From Frankia sp. AiPa1 (GTDB taxonomy: Bacteria; Actinomycetota; Actinomycetes; Frankiales; Frankiaceae), in NCBI RefSeq assembly GCF_023243075.1, contig NZ_JALKFZ020000001.1:1-64000 (forward strand): a DNA stretch of 64,000 nucleotides, given 5' to 3'. This document shows, piece by piece, positions 19,505 to 28,644 of this stretch. Under the pieces are notes generated by a model. It ran no database searches. It was not told where the DNA came from and saw only the letters and a list, made by a program, of their open reading frames with translations. Within the stretch, counting starts at the first letter, position 1. Each line of letters opens with the position of its first letter. The translations under genes were made by a program, and so were the position numbers.

Positions 19505-20179
19505 TCAGACCGCGCGGCGCCGTTGTTTGCGTCGCTCGCGTTCGGACATGCCGCCCCAGATCCCGAAACGTTCGTCATTCTCCAACGCGTACTCCAGGCA
19601 CTCGGCCCGGACCTCACAACCGGAGCAGATGCGCTTGGCCTCCCGGGTCGACCCGCCCTTCTCCGGAAAGAACGCCTCGGGATCGGTCTGCGCGCACAGG
19701 GCACGCTCCTGCCACTCCATCGTCTCGCCGAGCAGGTCACCAAGGCCCAGATCGATCACCGAGGCGAGATCGCCCGCGTCCTCCACCTGGTCGTCGAGGG
19801 ACGGATCATCCGCCAGATCCTCGAGGTCATCCTCGTCGGCCTGGACGTCGACGGCCTGAACGCCGCCACGCTGGACATTGGCGGCACTGCACGCGTCGAC
19901 GATCTCGGGCCTGCCGCCGCCATGCATACGGTCCGGATCGCAGACGCCGATCGGGCCGCCGAGAGACGGACTCCCGACCGGCTGATCGGGTCGGCCGGGC
20001 CGGGCCGGGCCAACGCCCGCGCCAGGCACGCCCGTGCCAGGCACCGCCCGCGGATGCGCCGTGGCCTGAGTGTGTCGTTCGGTGAGCACCCGATCGGAGT
20101 GATCACCGAACGGGTCATGCTCAGCGGGACGCTCGACATCCGCGAGGACGGTGTGGACGCCCGCGTCGGTGTGCTCCAT
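19505..20179 (-). CDS. whiB: WhiB family [4Fe-4S] transcriptional regulator with long N-terminal extension
   Basis: The C-terminal ~75 residues are a classic Wbl domain: a first cysteine in ERALCAQTDPEAFFPEKGG, then CSGCEVRAEC, the turn FGIWGGMSE and a basic tail RERRKQRRRAV. The four cysteines bind an oxygen- and NO-sensitive iron-sulfur cluster, and Wbl proteins act through the principal sigma factor. The core is close to Streptomyces WhiB and mycobacterial WhiB2, which control septation. Unusually, about 150 residues precede the domain, including an acidic stretch (ADEDDLEDLADDPSLDD). ATG 20179 is chosen because GGAGGAG lies 5 bases upstream. An internal ATG at 19927 would give 140 residues. 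A good promoter lies at 20342-20314. Confidence 0.9.
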   Translation of the reverse strand: MEHTDAGVHTVLADVERPAEHDPFGDHSDRVLTERHTQATAHPRAVPGTGVPGAGVGPARPGRPDQPVGSPSLGGPIGVCDPDRMHGGGRPEIVDACSAANVQRGGVQAVDVQADEDDLEDLADDPSLDDQVEDAGDLASVIDLGLGDLLGETMEWQERALCAQTDPEAFFPEKGGSTREAKRICSGCEVRAECLEYALENDERFGIWGGMSERERRKQRRRAV

Positions 20180-20626
20180 GGGGACTCCTCCAGACCCTTC
20201 GCGGTGCGGTCGGCCACCCCCTGGGCGGCCGGCGCGCAGGTGACTGGTTCCACACCGGTCAGGCGTCGCACTACCGCACGAACCCCGCCAGCGAGGGGAA
20301 TGACACGCCGGTAATTACACGCTCCGAACTCGGTCGCGTCAACCCCACCAGCGCAACATCTTCTACAACCAGCGATGAGAACATAGCTCACAGTCACTAT
20401 GCATCCTCGCCGTGGGTCTGGACAACCGTCCGATCAGTAACTGAGTGCAACCAGTGTGGCGACGATGCTCGCATTATTGCGCCAGGCAGGACCGGATATA
20501 AAGGCCTAAACGGGCAAGTCTGCGGTCCGCCTCCTCCCACTTTCGGCCGGATGCCGGGCGCGCGGGCCGCCCAGCGAGCTTCACTCGACTACCAAGAGTA
20601 GTTTTCGCCCGGGGACATGGCGGGTG
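20180..20626. promoter_or_regulatory. whiB upstream region
   Basis: These 447 bp between the fbiC stop and the whiB start (both minus strand) are less GC-rich than the surroundings. They hold the whiB promoter at 20342-20314 and a leader of about 130 bases. A short hairpin (ACTAC, 5-base loop, GTAGT) at 20588-20602 follows the fbiC stop. No convincing gene was found. Confidence 0.5.
20314..20342 (-). promoter_or_regulatory. Probable sigma-70-type promoter of whiB
   Basis: On the minus strand TTGACG (20342-20337) is separated by exactly 17 bases from TGTAAT (20319-20314), each one mismatch from consensus. It points at whiB and would give a leader of about 125-130 bases ending in GGAGGAG before the ATG. 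Confidence 0.55.
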
Positions 20627-23281
20627 TCAGGACACCACCGGCAGCATGGTCCGGACGGGGCCTCCTCGGGCAGCGTGGAAGCGCTCGTCCGGGACCCGCC
20701 CATAGGTGGTGGTCCGTTGCCGAGCGGGACGACCCGCCGATGCAGCCACCTCCTCGAGCTCGGCCACCGAGCGCCGCGAACCGTGCTGGGAGCCGGCCAT
20801 CCGGCTGATCGTCTCCTCCATCAGCGTGCCGCCGATGTCGTTGACGCCGCCAGCCAGGACCTGCCGGCAGCCCTCGACGCCGAGCTTCACCCAGGAGCAC
20901 TGGATGTTGTCGATCGAGCGGTGCAGCAGGATGCGGGCCATCGCGTGCACCGCCCGGTTCTCCTGGACGGTGGGGCCCGGACGGGCTACCCCAGCCAGGT
21001 AGATGGGCGAGGAGTGGTGGACGAAGGGGAGCGCGACGAACTCCGTGAACCCTCCGGTCTCGTCCTGGATGCCACGCAACAACCTCAGATGGGCAACCCA
21101 GTGCGCCGGCGTGTCGACATGGCCGTACATCATCGTCGCGGTCGAGCGCAGGCCCACCCGGTGCGCCGTAGTGATCACCTCCACCCAGGAGGCGGTCGGC
21201 AGCTTGCCCTTGGTGAGCACCCAGCGAACCTCGTCGTCGAGGATCTCGGCCGCGGTACCGGGCACCGAGTCGACACCCGCCTCACGGGCCGCCGTGAGCC
21301 ACTCCTCGATGGACAGCCCGGTCCGGGTGACGCCGTTGTGCACCTCCATCGGCGAGTAGGCGTGCAGGTGCAGGCCCGGCGCGGCCCGCTTGATCTCACG
21401 GGCCAGGTCGAAGTAGGCGGTGCCGGGCAGATCCGGATGGATTCCGCCCTGCATGCAGACCTCGGTCGCCCCGACCGACCAGGCCTCGGCGGCCCGGGTG
21501 CCGATCTCCGACAGGGAGAGGGTGTAGGCGTCCGCGTCCCCGCGCCGCTGGGCGAACGCGCAGAACCGGCAGCCCGTGTAGCAGACGTTGGTGAAGTTGA
21601 TGTTGCGGTTGACGATGTAGGTGACGTCGTCGCCCACGGCGTCCCGACGCAGGCCGTCCGCGAGCAGGCACAGCTCCTCCAGCGCCGCGCCGCGGGCGCC
21701 GAACAGAGTCAGCGCCTCGGCGTCGCTCAGGCCGCTCGGGTTGGTGCCCGCGTGGCGCAGTGCGGCGCGCAGCTGCGGGTCGAGCCGCTCCGGGGCGGAC
21801 CCGGGCCCGGAACCGGCCACCGCGGCGGGCGCCCGCCGGCCGGTGCCCACGACGCCGTCAGCGCCCGTTCCGGCGGCGTTGACCTGCACGCGCAGCGACT
21901 CCCAGTCGCCGTAAACAGTGTCGAAGTCGGCTCGGGTCACGCTGTGGCGGCCTTCGGTGTCCACCGCGGTGTGCAGGTCGACGCGGCCGGTGTCGCCAAG
22001 GCCGCCGTCGGGCTCCTGCCACGGCCGGCCCGCGGGGCGCGCGCCGGCGTCCAGCAGACCGTCCGGGCCGGCGAGAGCGGCCACATGCCCGGCCAGGCGC
22101 GGGTCGATCCACGGCTCGCCCAGGTGAGTCGGGTAGACCGTCAGGCGCGGGCGCAGGGTGAAACCGGCCTGCGCTGTGGCCTCACGCAGGACGTCCAGGT
22201 CGGGCCAGGGCCGCTCGGGGTTGACATGGTCCGGAGTGACCGGGGAGACCCCGCCCCAGTCGTCGACGCCGGCGGACAGCAACAGCGCGCACTCGGCGGT
22301 GTCGACGAGGTTCGGTGGCGCCTGCACCCGCATCCCGGGCCCGAGCACCAGCCGGGCCACCGCGACGGCGGCGGCGAGCTCCTGCGCACCCACGTCGGGC
22401 GCGCCGCGCATCGCGGTGTCGTCCTTGGCCCGGAAGTTCTGGACGATCACTTCCTGGATGGACCCGTACCGGCGCGCGACGCCCCGCAGCTCGAAGATCG
22501 TCTCGGCGCGCTCGGCCCGGGTCTCGCCGATCCCCAGCAGCAGGCCGGTGGTGAACGGGATCGACAGGCGCCCGGCGTCGGTGAGCACCCGCAGCCGCAC
22601 GGCCGGGTCCTTGTCCGGGGAGCCGAAGTGCGCGCCGCCCGGCTGCGACCACAGTCGGCTCGCGGTGGTCTCCAGCATCATGCCCATGGACGGCGCGACC
22701 GGCTTGAGCCGAGCGAGCTCCGTCCAGCTCAGCACACCCGGGTTCAGATGCGGCAACAGCCCGGTCTCCTCAAGCACCGCGATCGCCGCGGCCCGCAGAT
22801 AGCCCAGCGTCGAGTCGTAGCCGTGGGCGTCCAGCCACTCGCGCGCGACCGGCCAACGGTCCTCCGGCCGGTCACCAAGGGTGAACAACGCTTCGGCGCA
22901 GCCGGCCGCCGCGCCTGCCCGGGCGATCTCAAGGACCTCGTCGAGCGACAGGTACGGCGCGGCCAGCCGGTGTGGGACGGTGGCGAAGGTGCAGTAGTGG
23001 CAGCGGTCCCGGCACAGCCGGGTCAGCGGGATGAAGACCTTCGGCGAGTAGGTGACGACTCCGGGCCGGCCGAGCGAGGCAAGGCCCGCGTCGCGTACCC
23101 GGGCCGCGGAGGCGCACAGGTCGGCGAGGTCGTCGCCCCGGGCGGCCAGCAGCACCGCCGCCTCGACCGGGTCGAGGGTCGCGCCGTCCCGCGCCCGGCG
23201 CAACGCCCGGCGCAGCGCTGACGGGGACGGCGCGGTCTGTGTCCCGCTCTCGCCGTCGAATGTCGCCGCCGTAGTCGTCAT
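20627..23281 (-). CDS. fbiC: FO synthase, fused CofG/CofH (7,8-didemethyl-8-hydroxy-5-deazariboflavin synthase)
   Basis: It makes the deazaflavin FO, precursor of coenzyme F420, from tyrosine and the flavin precursor 5-amino-6-ribitylaminouracil. Two radical-SAM domains are fused, as is normal in actinobacteria. The CofG half has CRDRCHYC (Cys90, 94, 97), and the CofH half has CYTGCRFC (Cys567, 571, 574). Further family segments include [15 protein letters not shown] text ([16 protein letters not shown]) and [14 protein letters not shown]. The 884-residue length is typical. ATG 23281 has GAGGAA 3-4 bases upstream. A Gly/Ala linker near residue 480 joins the halves. fbiA and fbiB lie 1.7 kb away on the other strand. 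Confidence 0.95.
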   Translation of the reverse strand: MTTTAATFDGESGTQTAPSPSALRRALRRARDGATLDPVEAAVLLAARGDDLADLCASAARVRDAGLASLGRPGVVTYSPKVFIPLTRLCRDRCHYCTFATVPHRLAAPYLSLDEVLEIARAGAAAGCAEALFTLGDRPEDRWPVAREWLDAHGYDSTLGYLRAAAIAVLEETGLLPHLNPGVLSWTELARLKPVAPSMGMMLETTASRLWSQPGGAHFGSPDKDPAVRLRVLTDAGRLSIPFTTGLLLGIGETRAERAETIFELRGVARRYGSIQEVIVQNFRAKDDTAMRGAPDVGAQELAAAVAVARLVLGPGMRVQAPPNLVDTAECALLLSAGVDDWGGVSPVTPDHVNPERPWPDLDVLREATAQAGFTLRPRLTVYPTHLGEPWIDPRLAGHVAALAGPDGLLDAGARPAGRPWQEPDGGLGDTGRVDLHTAVDTEGRHSVTRADFDTVYGDWESLRVQVNAAGTGADGVVGTGRRAPAAVAGSGPGSAPERLDPQLRAALRHAGTNPSGLSDAEALTLFGARGAALEELCLLADGLRRDAVGDDVTYIVNRNINFTNVCYTGCRFCAFAQRRGDADAYTLSLSEIGTRAAEAWSVGATEVCMQGGIHPDLPGTAYFDLAREIKRAAPGLHLHAYSPMEVHNGVTRTGLSIEEWLTAAREAGVDSVPGTAAEILDDEVRWVLTKGKLPTASWVEVITTAHRVGLRSTATMMYGHVDTPAHWVAHLRLLRGIQDETGGFTEFVALPFVHHSSPIYLAGVARPGPTVQENRAVHAMARILLHRSIDNIQCSWVKLGVEGCRQVLAGGVNDIGGTLMEETISRMAGSQHGSRRSVAELEEVAASAGRPARQRTTTYGRVPDERFHAARGGPVRTMLPVVS

Positions 23282-23620
23282 GGGTTCCTCGGTTTCTGCG
23301 GTTTCTGCTCCTGGCGACGGATGCCAGGGCGCCTGCCGGCAGGGCGGGCGGGCCCAGACTCACCGCCACCGGGTCTCGCAGGTGCACGGATCGTCGAAGG
23401 ATCCTGGCTGGCGTCGCATGTACGTGGATTTCGGGAGGCTGATGTCGGGAGGCTGATGTCGGGAGTCGGCGCCGAGAGGGTGGTGCCGAGAGGGTGGTGC
23501 CAGGTGATGGGTGGAAGGCGGTTGTGGGGACGTCCACCGGCCGGCGACCAGCGAGACGACACCACAGGCAGGTGATCGGATGCGGCACCCCGGGGCCGAG
23601 GGCACCGCGCCGATCCAGCG
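23282..23620. other. Intergenic region with tandem repeats
   Basis: These 339 bp lie between fbiC and the small gene at 23621 (both minus). They contain two adjacent 14-bp tandem repeats (23431-23501), listed separately. Short frames here give no recognisable protein. Confidence 0.5.
23431..23501. repeat. Two adjacent 14-bp tandem repeats
   Basis: TCGGGAGGCTGATG is repeated head to tail 2.5 times (23431-23465), and GCCGAGAGGGTGGT 2.2 times (23471-23501). All full copies are identical. Fourteen is not a multiple of three, in keeping with a non-coding position. Confidence 0.9.
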
Positions 23621-23911
23621 TCAGACCGGCGGAGCGGCCCGGTGCGCGCGCCAGCCCGTGGCCGCCGGCCGCAGCCGCAGCCGGTCGAGCGTGCCGATCA
23701 GCATGTTCGTCCGGGAGCGGGCGGCGAGGACCTCGGTCGCGTCCTGCGCACGACGCAGCCGGGCGGCGTCGCCCTGGACCGGGGCCGACGCCGACTCGCG
23801 CCGCTGCGCCCGGCGGGCGGCGACGACCTGGGGGGCCCGCGCACCGGCGAGCGCGCGGTTGAGGGAGGCGGACAGGGCTTCGAGGCTCTTGGTGGTCCTG
23901 ATCTCGGACAT
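23621..23911 (-). CDS. Small hypothetical protein (96 residues)
   Basis: The product starts MSEIRTTKSLEALSASLNRAL and is rich in Ala and Arg (ARRAQRRESASAPV). It looks largely helical, with no signal peptide, membrane helix or known motif. I do not recognise the family. ATG 23911 is preceded by GGAAGGA at about 5 bases, which is the main reason to accept it as a gene. It lies upstream of fbiC on the same strand, 339 bp away, and divergent from the TetR gene. It could be a short helical accessory protein; no function is proposed. Confidence 0.5.
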   Translation of the reverse strand: MSEIRTTKSLEALSASLNRALAGARAPQVVAARRAQRRESASAPVQGDAARLRRAQDATEVLAARSRTNMLIGTLDRLRLRPAATGWRAHRAAPPV

Positions 23912-24279
23912 GACGGTCCTTCCAGCGACGTGGAGAGCTCGAGTTCATCTCACTGCGCTCTCTAAGCCGAATCAAGAGATGCCGGGTGACGGACGACACT
24001 TCCCGACGCCCAGCGGGCCCGTGGGGCGTCGGCCATACGGCGCTCATCCCCCGAGACGCCCTGTTCATCCCGGCCACGCGAACCCGGCCAGTGCCGCCGA
24101 CCTGGGCAGATCCCCACCCTCGGCGATCATGCACCAAGGTGATGGCAGTTCATGTGATTCACATCACCAGCGGGTGCCGTCGGGTGTGCGGAGCCGGGCG
24201 GCTGGGTAGGGCACGCAGCTTGGTGTGACGCAAGCCGGAATACCTCCTTCGTGGGAGCCGAAGTCGCTACGCTGATCAG
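23912..24279. promoter_or_regulatory. Divergent intergenic region; TetR leaderless promoter and inverted repeat
   Basis: These 368 bp precede the small minus-strand gene and the TetR gene. TACGCT (24268-24273) lies 6 bases from the TetR GTG, a leaderless arrangement. Just upstream CTTCG, 7 bases, CGAAG (24247-24263) forms a perfect inverted repeat at about the -35 position and could be the TetR autoregulation site. No gene was seen. Confidence 0.4.
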
Positions 24280-24888
24280 GTGCCACGTAATCGCCAGGAC
24301 GTCCCCCGCGAGGAGCGGATCGACGCATTGCTCGCAGTGGCCGAAGAGCAGTTCATGGCCCGGGGCTTTGCCGGTACCTCCATCGCGGAGATCGCCCGCT
24401 CGGCGGGGATCGAGCCCGGAAGTGTGTACTGGTACTTCCGCTCGAAGGACCACGCGTTCGCGGCGGTGCTCAACCGGCTGCTCGACGTCGAGGTGGAGCG
24501 GATCGCCGCCCTGCCCGGCGACCCGGCCGAGCGCCTGTTCCTCGCGCTCGACTCGGTGGAGCGGCGGCGCACGCTGCATCCCTGCGTCGCCGAACGCGCC
24601 CCGCATGCCGAGCCGATCATGGAATATCACGAGCGGTTGCACTCGTGGCTGCACGAGCTGGCCCTCGCCGCCGTGCGCGACTTCGTGCCCGAGGCTGACC
24701 GCGCGCTCGCCGCCGAGGCCGTGGTCTCCACGATCGAGGGCGGCCTCGCCAACCCGGCGCCGACCAGGCCGACCAGCCACCTCGTGCACTTCCTGCTCAC
24801 GTCCTTCTGCCGGGACGCACCACTGCCAGCCAGAACGGAGTTCAACGGCTGGGTGGCACCACTGTTCGCCCGGCCGAAACTAGGCTGA
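24280..24888 (+). CDS. TetR family transcriptional regulator
   Basis: This 202-residue protein has an N-terminal TetR helix-turn-helix. RIDALLAVAEEQFMARGF is helix 1, then TSIAEIARSAGIEPGSVYWY forms the HTH (about 33-53), followed by FRSKDHAFAAVLNRLL. The C-terminal ligand-binding domain is unremarkable and its ligand cannot be told. The GTG start has no Shine-Dalgarno and a TACGCT box sits 6 bases before it, suggesting leaderless expression. It lies 62 bases before fbiA on the same strand, so it may be transcribed with fbiAB or control them, though this is only positional. TetR proteins commonly repress their own gene. Confidence 0.88.
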   Translation: MPRNRQDVPREERIDALLAVAEEQFMARGFAGTSIAEIARSAGIEPGSVYWYFRSKDHAFAAVLNRLLDVEVERIAALPGDPAERLFLALDSVERRRTLHPCVAERAPHAEPIMEYHERLHSWLHELALAAVRDFVPEADRALAAEAVVSTIEGGLANPAPTRPTSHLVHFLLTSFCRDAPLPARTEFNGWVAPLFARPKLG

Positions 24889-24950
24889 CGCCCGCCGCGT
24901 AACCCGGCCGGTGGCTCACCGGCTCTCCCGCGGTGCCAGGATCACCGGTT

Positions 24951-25913
24951 GTGAAGGTGACAGCCCTGGCCGGCGGGATCGGCGGATCCCGCTTCCTGCG
25001 CGGCGTACGCGCCGCCCTGCCCGACGCCGACATCACGGTGATCGGCAACACCGGTGACGACATCACCCTGCACGGACTGCGCATCTGCCCCGACCTCGAC
25101 ACGGTGATGTACACCCTTGGCGGTGGTATCTCCGCCGAACGAGGCTGGGGCCGGGAGGCCGAGACCTTCGTCGTCGCCGAGGAGCTCGCTGCCTACGGTG
25201 TCGGCCCCGCGTGGTTCGGACTCGGTGATCGCGACCTGGCCACCCATCTGGTCCGCACCCAGATGCTGGACGCAGGCCATCCGCTCTCCGATGTCGTCGC
25301 CGCCCTGTGCGTCCGCTGGGCTCCGGGCGTGCGCCTGCTGCCGATGAGCGACCAGCGGGTCGAGACCCACGTCATCATCTCCGACGAGCAGGGTCAGCGA
25401 GCGATCCACTTCCAGGAATGGTGGCTGCGGCTGCGCGCCGCCACCCCGGCGACGTCGATCGTCCCGCTCGGTGCCGAGAAGGCAACGCCCGCCCCCGGGG
25501 TGCTCGACGCGCTCGCTGACGCCGACGTCGTGCTGCTCCCACCGTCGAACCCGGTGGTGTCGATCGGCACGATCCTCGCCGTCCCCGGCATCCGGGAGGC
25601 GGTGGCGAAGACGTCGGCACCCGTGGTCGGTGTCTCTCCGATCATCGGCGGGGCCGCGGTACGCGGCATGGCCGACGCGTGCCTGACCGCGATCGGCGTC
25701 GAGACCTCCGCCCAGGCGGTCGGCCAGCACTACGGCGGCCGAGGCCGGACCGGCGGCGCGGCGACGGGCTTGCTCGACGGCTGGCTGGTCGACCCGGTCG
25801 ATGCCGCGACCATCGTCCCCGGGGCCGCCGTCGCCGCCCGCCCGCTGCTGATGACGGACCTGGCGGAGACGACCGCGATCGTCCGCGCGGCCCTGGAACT
25901 CGCCGGTGTCTGA
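24951..25913 (+). CDS. fbiA: 2-phospho-L-lactate transferase (CofD/FbiA)
   Basis: It joins the activated phospho-three-carbon unit to FO, giving F420-0 or its dehydro form. The protein starts [18 protein letters not shown], the GGxGG-containing loop of the CofD fold. [20 protein letters not shown] and DTVMYTLGG follow, and later [13 protein letters not shown] and [14 protein letters not shown], all family hallmarks. The 320-residue length is normal. GTG 24951 is preferred over the in-frame GTG 24933 because AGGA lies 9 bases before it and homologues begin here. The stop overlaps the fbiB start by 8 bases, so the two are co-translated. Confidence 0.94.
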   Translation: MKVTALAGGIGGSRFLRGVRAALPDADITVIGNTGDDITLHGLRICPDLDTVMYTLGGGISAERGWGREAETFVVAEELAAYGVGPAWFGLGDRDLATHLVRTQMLDAGHPLSDVVAALCVRWAPGVRLLPMSDQRVETHVIISDEQGQRAIHFQEWWLRLRAATPATSIVPLGAEKATPAPGVLDALADADVVLLPPSNPVVSIGTILAVPGIREAVAKTSAPVVGVSPIIGGAAVRGMADACLTAIGVETSAQAVGQHYGGRGRTGGAATGLLDGWLVDPVDAATIVPGAAVAARPLLMTDLAETTAIVRAALELAGV

Positions 25914-27375
25914 CCCGACCGACCCCGACCCGACCAGCTGCGATGGGCCTGGGCCGAGCAGTACCGGCTCTGCGGCGGCCGGGGCACGTGGCGGGCCGCC
26001 GAGCGCGACGCTGGAGATCTTCGGGCTGGCTGGCCTGGGCGAGATCCGTCCCGGTGACGACCTGGCCGGCCTGCTGGCCAACCAGGTCGTCGCGGGCGAC
26101 CGTCCCCTGCTCGACGGGGACGTTCTCGTCGTCACGTCCAAGATCGTCTCCAAGGCGGAAGGGCGGTTGGTGCCCGCGGGTGTCGACCGGGAGGCCGCCC
26201 GGCAGGCCGCGATCGACGCCGAGACGGTACGCGAGGTGGCCCGCCGCGGGCCGACCCGGATCGTCGAAACCCGACACGGCCTCGTCCTGGCAAGCGCCGG
26301 CGTCGACGCGTCGAACGTCTCCGGGGACTGGCTGGTTCTGCTCCCCCTCGACCCGGACGCCAGCGCCGAGCGGCTGCGCGCCGACATCGCCCGGCACCTC
26401 GGCGTGGACGTCGCCGTGGTCATCACCGACACCGCCGGGCGCCCCTGGCGCCGTGGCCTGACCGACCTGGCCATCGGTGTCGCCGGCATGGCCGCCCTGC
26501 GCAGCCACATCGGCGACGTGGACGATTACGGCAACGAGCTGGGCATGACCGAGGTCGCCGAGGCTGACGAGCTCGCCGGCGCCGCAGACCTGGTCAAGGG
26601 CAAGCTCGGCGCCACCCCGGTGGCGGTCGTCCGCGGCTACAGCCGCATTCCGGCCGGCGGCGCAGGCAGCGGCACGCCCGGCGACGGTGGCGGTCGGGGT
26701 GGAGGTGGGCGTGAGGGCGGCGACGCGGGCGCCCGGGCCCTGGTCCGCCCAAGCGACGAGGACATGTTCCGCCTTGGCAGCCTGGAGGCCCGCCGCGCCG
26801 CCCTGTCCGAGCGGCGCACCGTACGGGAGTTCACCGCCGACCCGGTCGACCCGGCGGCGGTCGAGCGGGCTGTCTCGGCGGCGCTCACCGCCCCCGCACC
26901 GCACCACACCACACCCTGGCGGTTCGTCCTGGTCGCCCACCGCCGCGACGAGCTGCTCGACGCGATGGCCGAGGCCTGGACCGGTGACCTGCGCGGCGAC
27001 GGGTTCGACGACGCGTCGATCGCACGGCGCCTACGCCGCGGCGACGTCCTGCGCCGCGCGCCCCTGCTGATCGTCCCGGTCATGGTCCTGGACGGCGCGC
27101 ACGCCTACCCCGACGCGCGGCGGGCCCGGGCCGAGGAGCGCATGTTCACCGTCGCGGTCGGTGCCGGGGTGCAGAACCTTCTCGTCGCCCTCGCCACCGA
27201 GGGGCTCGGATCCTGCTGGGTGTCCTCGACGCTGTTCTGCGCCGAGGCGGTCATCCGCGTTCTCGATCTCCCCACCGCGTGGATTCCCATGGGCACTGTC
27301 GGCGTCGGCCATCCCGCCGCCCCCGCGCCTGCCCGCCCACCCCGCTCCCCCGACCAGTTCATCCTCCACCGCTGA
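25906..27375 (+). CDS. fbiB: Coenzyme F420:L-glutamate ligase fused to nitroreductase-like domain (FbiB)
   Basis: The N-terminal CofE-type domain (about residues 25-245) adds L-glutamates to F420-0 using GTP. It shows [20 protein letters not shown], then [13 protein letters not shown] and [13 protein letters not shown]. The C-terminal flavin nitroreductase-like domain (about 295-485; [14 protein letters not shown], then [12 protein letters not shown]) reduces dehydro-F420-0 in mycobacteria. The 489-residue two-domain form is the actinobacterial type. A Gly-rich linker of about 35 residues separates the domains. The GTG at 25906 overlaps the end of fbiA. Confidence 0.94.
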   Translation: MSDPTDPDPTSCDGPGPSSTGSAAAGARGGPPSATLEIFGLAGLGEIRPGDDLAGLLANQVVAGDRPLLDGDVLVVTSKIVSKAEGRLVPAGVDREAARQAAIDAETVREVARRGPTRIVETRHGLVLASAGVDASNVSGDWLVLLPLDPDASAERLRADIARHLGVDVAVVITDTAGRPWRRGLTDLAIGVAGMAALRSHIGDVDDYGNELGMTEVAEADELAGAADLVKGKLGATPVAVVRGYSRIPAGGAGSGTPGDGGGRGGGGREGGDAGARALVRPSDEDMFRLGSLEARRAALSERRTVREFTADPVDPAAVERAVSAALTAPAPHHTTPWRFVLVAHRRDELLDAMAEAWTGDLRGDGFDDASIARRLRRGDVLRRAPLLIVPVMVLDGAHAYPDARRARAEERMFTVAVGAGVQNLLVALATEGLGSCWVSSTLFCAEAVIRVLDLPTAWIPMGTVGVGHPAAPAPARPPRSPDQFILHR

Positions 27376-27768
27376 CACCCCATTGACCACGGACCCCAAC
27401 GTCCCTCGCCCCCCGCCTCTCTCCCCCACCCCCGATTCACTCGCCGCCCCCCTCCACGATCCAGACGCCCCCCAGCCGCCCCGCCGACAGACCCACGGAG
27501 TCGGCATGATCGCCATCCCGCCGAAGGCCAAGAAGAAAACCGAGCCGAAATCCTCTCCACACGTTCGACGCAATCGGATCATGGCCCGGGGGCGACGGGA
27601 GAGGGGGCGACGGGAGAGGGGGTGTGGGTTGTTTGGGGGGTATGGAAGGGAAGGTGTGGGTATTGATGGTGCGGTGAGCAGCCGGAGTGGGCGTTCCGGG
27701 TGTCGACCGGCGAGTCGCACGCATCCTGGCGGTGAAGAGCCGTTCGACACTTCGTAGGATCAGCGATC
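27376..27768. other. Intergenic region between fbiB and the DUF3105 gene
   Basis: These 393 bp hold a C-rich stretch after fbiB, a 15-bp tandem repeat at 27588-27622 and a G/T-rich patch. TAGGAT lies 8 bases before the next GTG and may be its -10 box. No gene is convincing in any frame. Confidence 0.45.
27588..27622. repeat. 15-bp tandem repeat (2.3 copies)
   Basis: GGGGGCGACGGGAGA occurs twice in perfect tandem, followed by GGGGG. It lies between genes. Confidence 0.85.
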
Positions 27769-28569
27769 GTGGGGAAGAAGAGCGCCGCAAGCAAAGCCCG
27801 ACTCGACCAGCTGCGCCGCGAGCAGAAGCTCAAGGCCCGCCGCCGAGCGCTGCTCATCTATGGCACCTCGGGACTCGTCGTGGTCGCGCTGCTGGTCAGC
27901 ATCGTGATCTACTCGATCACCGACGCGAACGCGAAGAGCAGGACCCACGAGGTGGGTTACGTTGAGGGCGCCTCGTCGGCGGCGCGCGCGGCCGGGTGCA
28001 CCGGCACGGTGAACGACGCGTCCCAGGGCTCGACGCATGTCGCCACCACGGTGAACTACAAGGCGTCGCCGCCCTCCTCGGGCAGTCACAACCCCGATCC
28101 GCTTCCCGACGGGATCCCGTTCTACAACCCGGCCTCCGGCATCCCGATCGAGCGGGCCGTGCACAACCTGGAGCACGGCTTCATCGTCGCCTGGTACGAC
28201 AAGAGCCTGCCCGCGGCCCAGGTGGAGAAGCTTCGCTCGCTCGCGGGTGACGCCGGGCCACGGTTCATCGGCGTGCCCTGGACGCGCAGCACCTTCCCGG
28301 ACGGCAAACACTTCGTCCTGACGGCCTGGGACCGCACCCAGCGGTGCACCACCGTGTCCGCGGACGTCATCAAGCAGTTCGTCGGCAAGCATGCCAACCC
28401 CGACCCGTCGGGCGCGACCTGGGACTCGCCCACCGCCCCGGAGTCCCGCGCGGCCGGCGGCACGCTGAACGTCTCCGCGGACGGCCCGCTGGCCGGCGCC
28501 GCAAGCTCCGCGACGTCCGGCGCCGGCACCATGACGGCCCCCCCGAGCACCCCCACGCCAACTCCCTGA
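27769..28569 (+). CDS. DUF3105 domain-containing membrane-anchored protein
   Basis: The first ~30 residues are very basic (MGKKSAASKARLDQLRREQK), followed by one membrane helix (ALLIYGTSGLVVVALLVSIV, about 28-52) and an extracytoplasmic domain. That domain carries the DUF3105 signatures: SSGSHNPDPLPDG, then RAVHNLEHGFIVAWYD, then FVLTAWDRTQRC. The HNLEHG histidines may bind a metal. Two or three cysteines could form a disulfide. A Pro/Thr tail closes the 266 residues. Function is unknown; DUF3105 proteins are often near membrane or thiol-related genes. The GTG start has no clear Shine-Dalgarno. The gene converges on dnaN across a strong hairpin region. Confidence 0.87.
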   Translation: MGKKSAASKARLDQLRREQKLKARRRALLIYGTSGLVVVALLVSIVIYSITDANAKSRTHEVGYVEGASSAARAAGCTGTVNDASQGSTHVATTVNYKASPPSSGSHNPDPLPDGIPFYNPASGIPIERAVHNLEHGFIVAWYDKSLPAAQVEKLRSLAGDAGPRFIGVPWTRSTFPDGKHFVLTAWDRTQRCTTVSADVIKQFVGKHANPDPSGATWDSPTAPESRAAGGTLNVSADGPLAGAASSATSGAGTMTAPPSTPTPTP

Positions 28570-28642
28570 CCAGGCAGGTTCCTCGGTCGGGCCACCCGAC
28601 CGGCCGGCACGTACGCGTGGCGCGCGGGCCGGCTGGTCAGGG
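28564..28642. terminator. Bidirectional hairpin region between convergent genes
   Basis: A perfect 10-bp inverted repeat (CCCTGACCAG at 28564-28573, CTGGTCAGGG at 28633-28642) encloses a perfect 8-bp stem with a 3-base loop (CGGTCGGG, CCA, CCCGACCG; 28584-28602) and a CCGGCC/GGCCGG pair. It lies exactly between the DUF3105 and dnaN stops. There is no U-tract, as is common for actinobacterial terminators. Confidence 0.6.
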
Positions 28643-28644
28643 TG

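Noticed and set aside
17480..20314. Plus-strand frame of 944 residues opposite the giant GT2 and whiB
   Set aside because: It runs antisense to two recognised genes and reads as Arg/Gly-rich text with no domain.
20588..20605. Intrinsic terminator after fbiC
   Set aside because: The 5-bp stem with TTTT points to the plus strand, while fbiC is on the minus strand, so it is noted only within the whiB upstream region.
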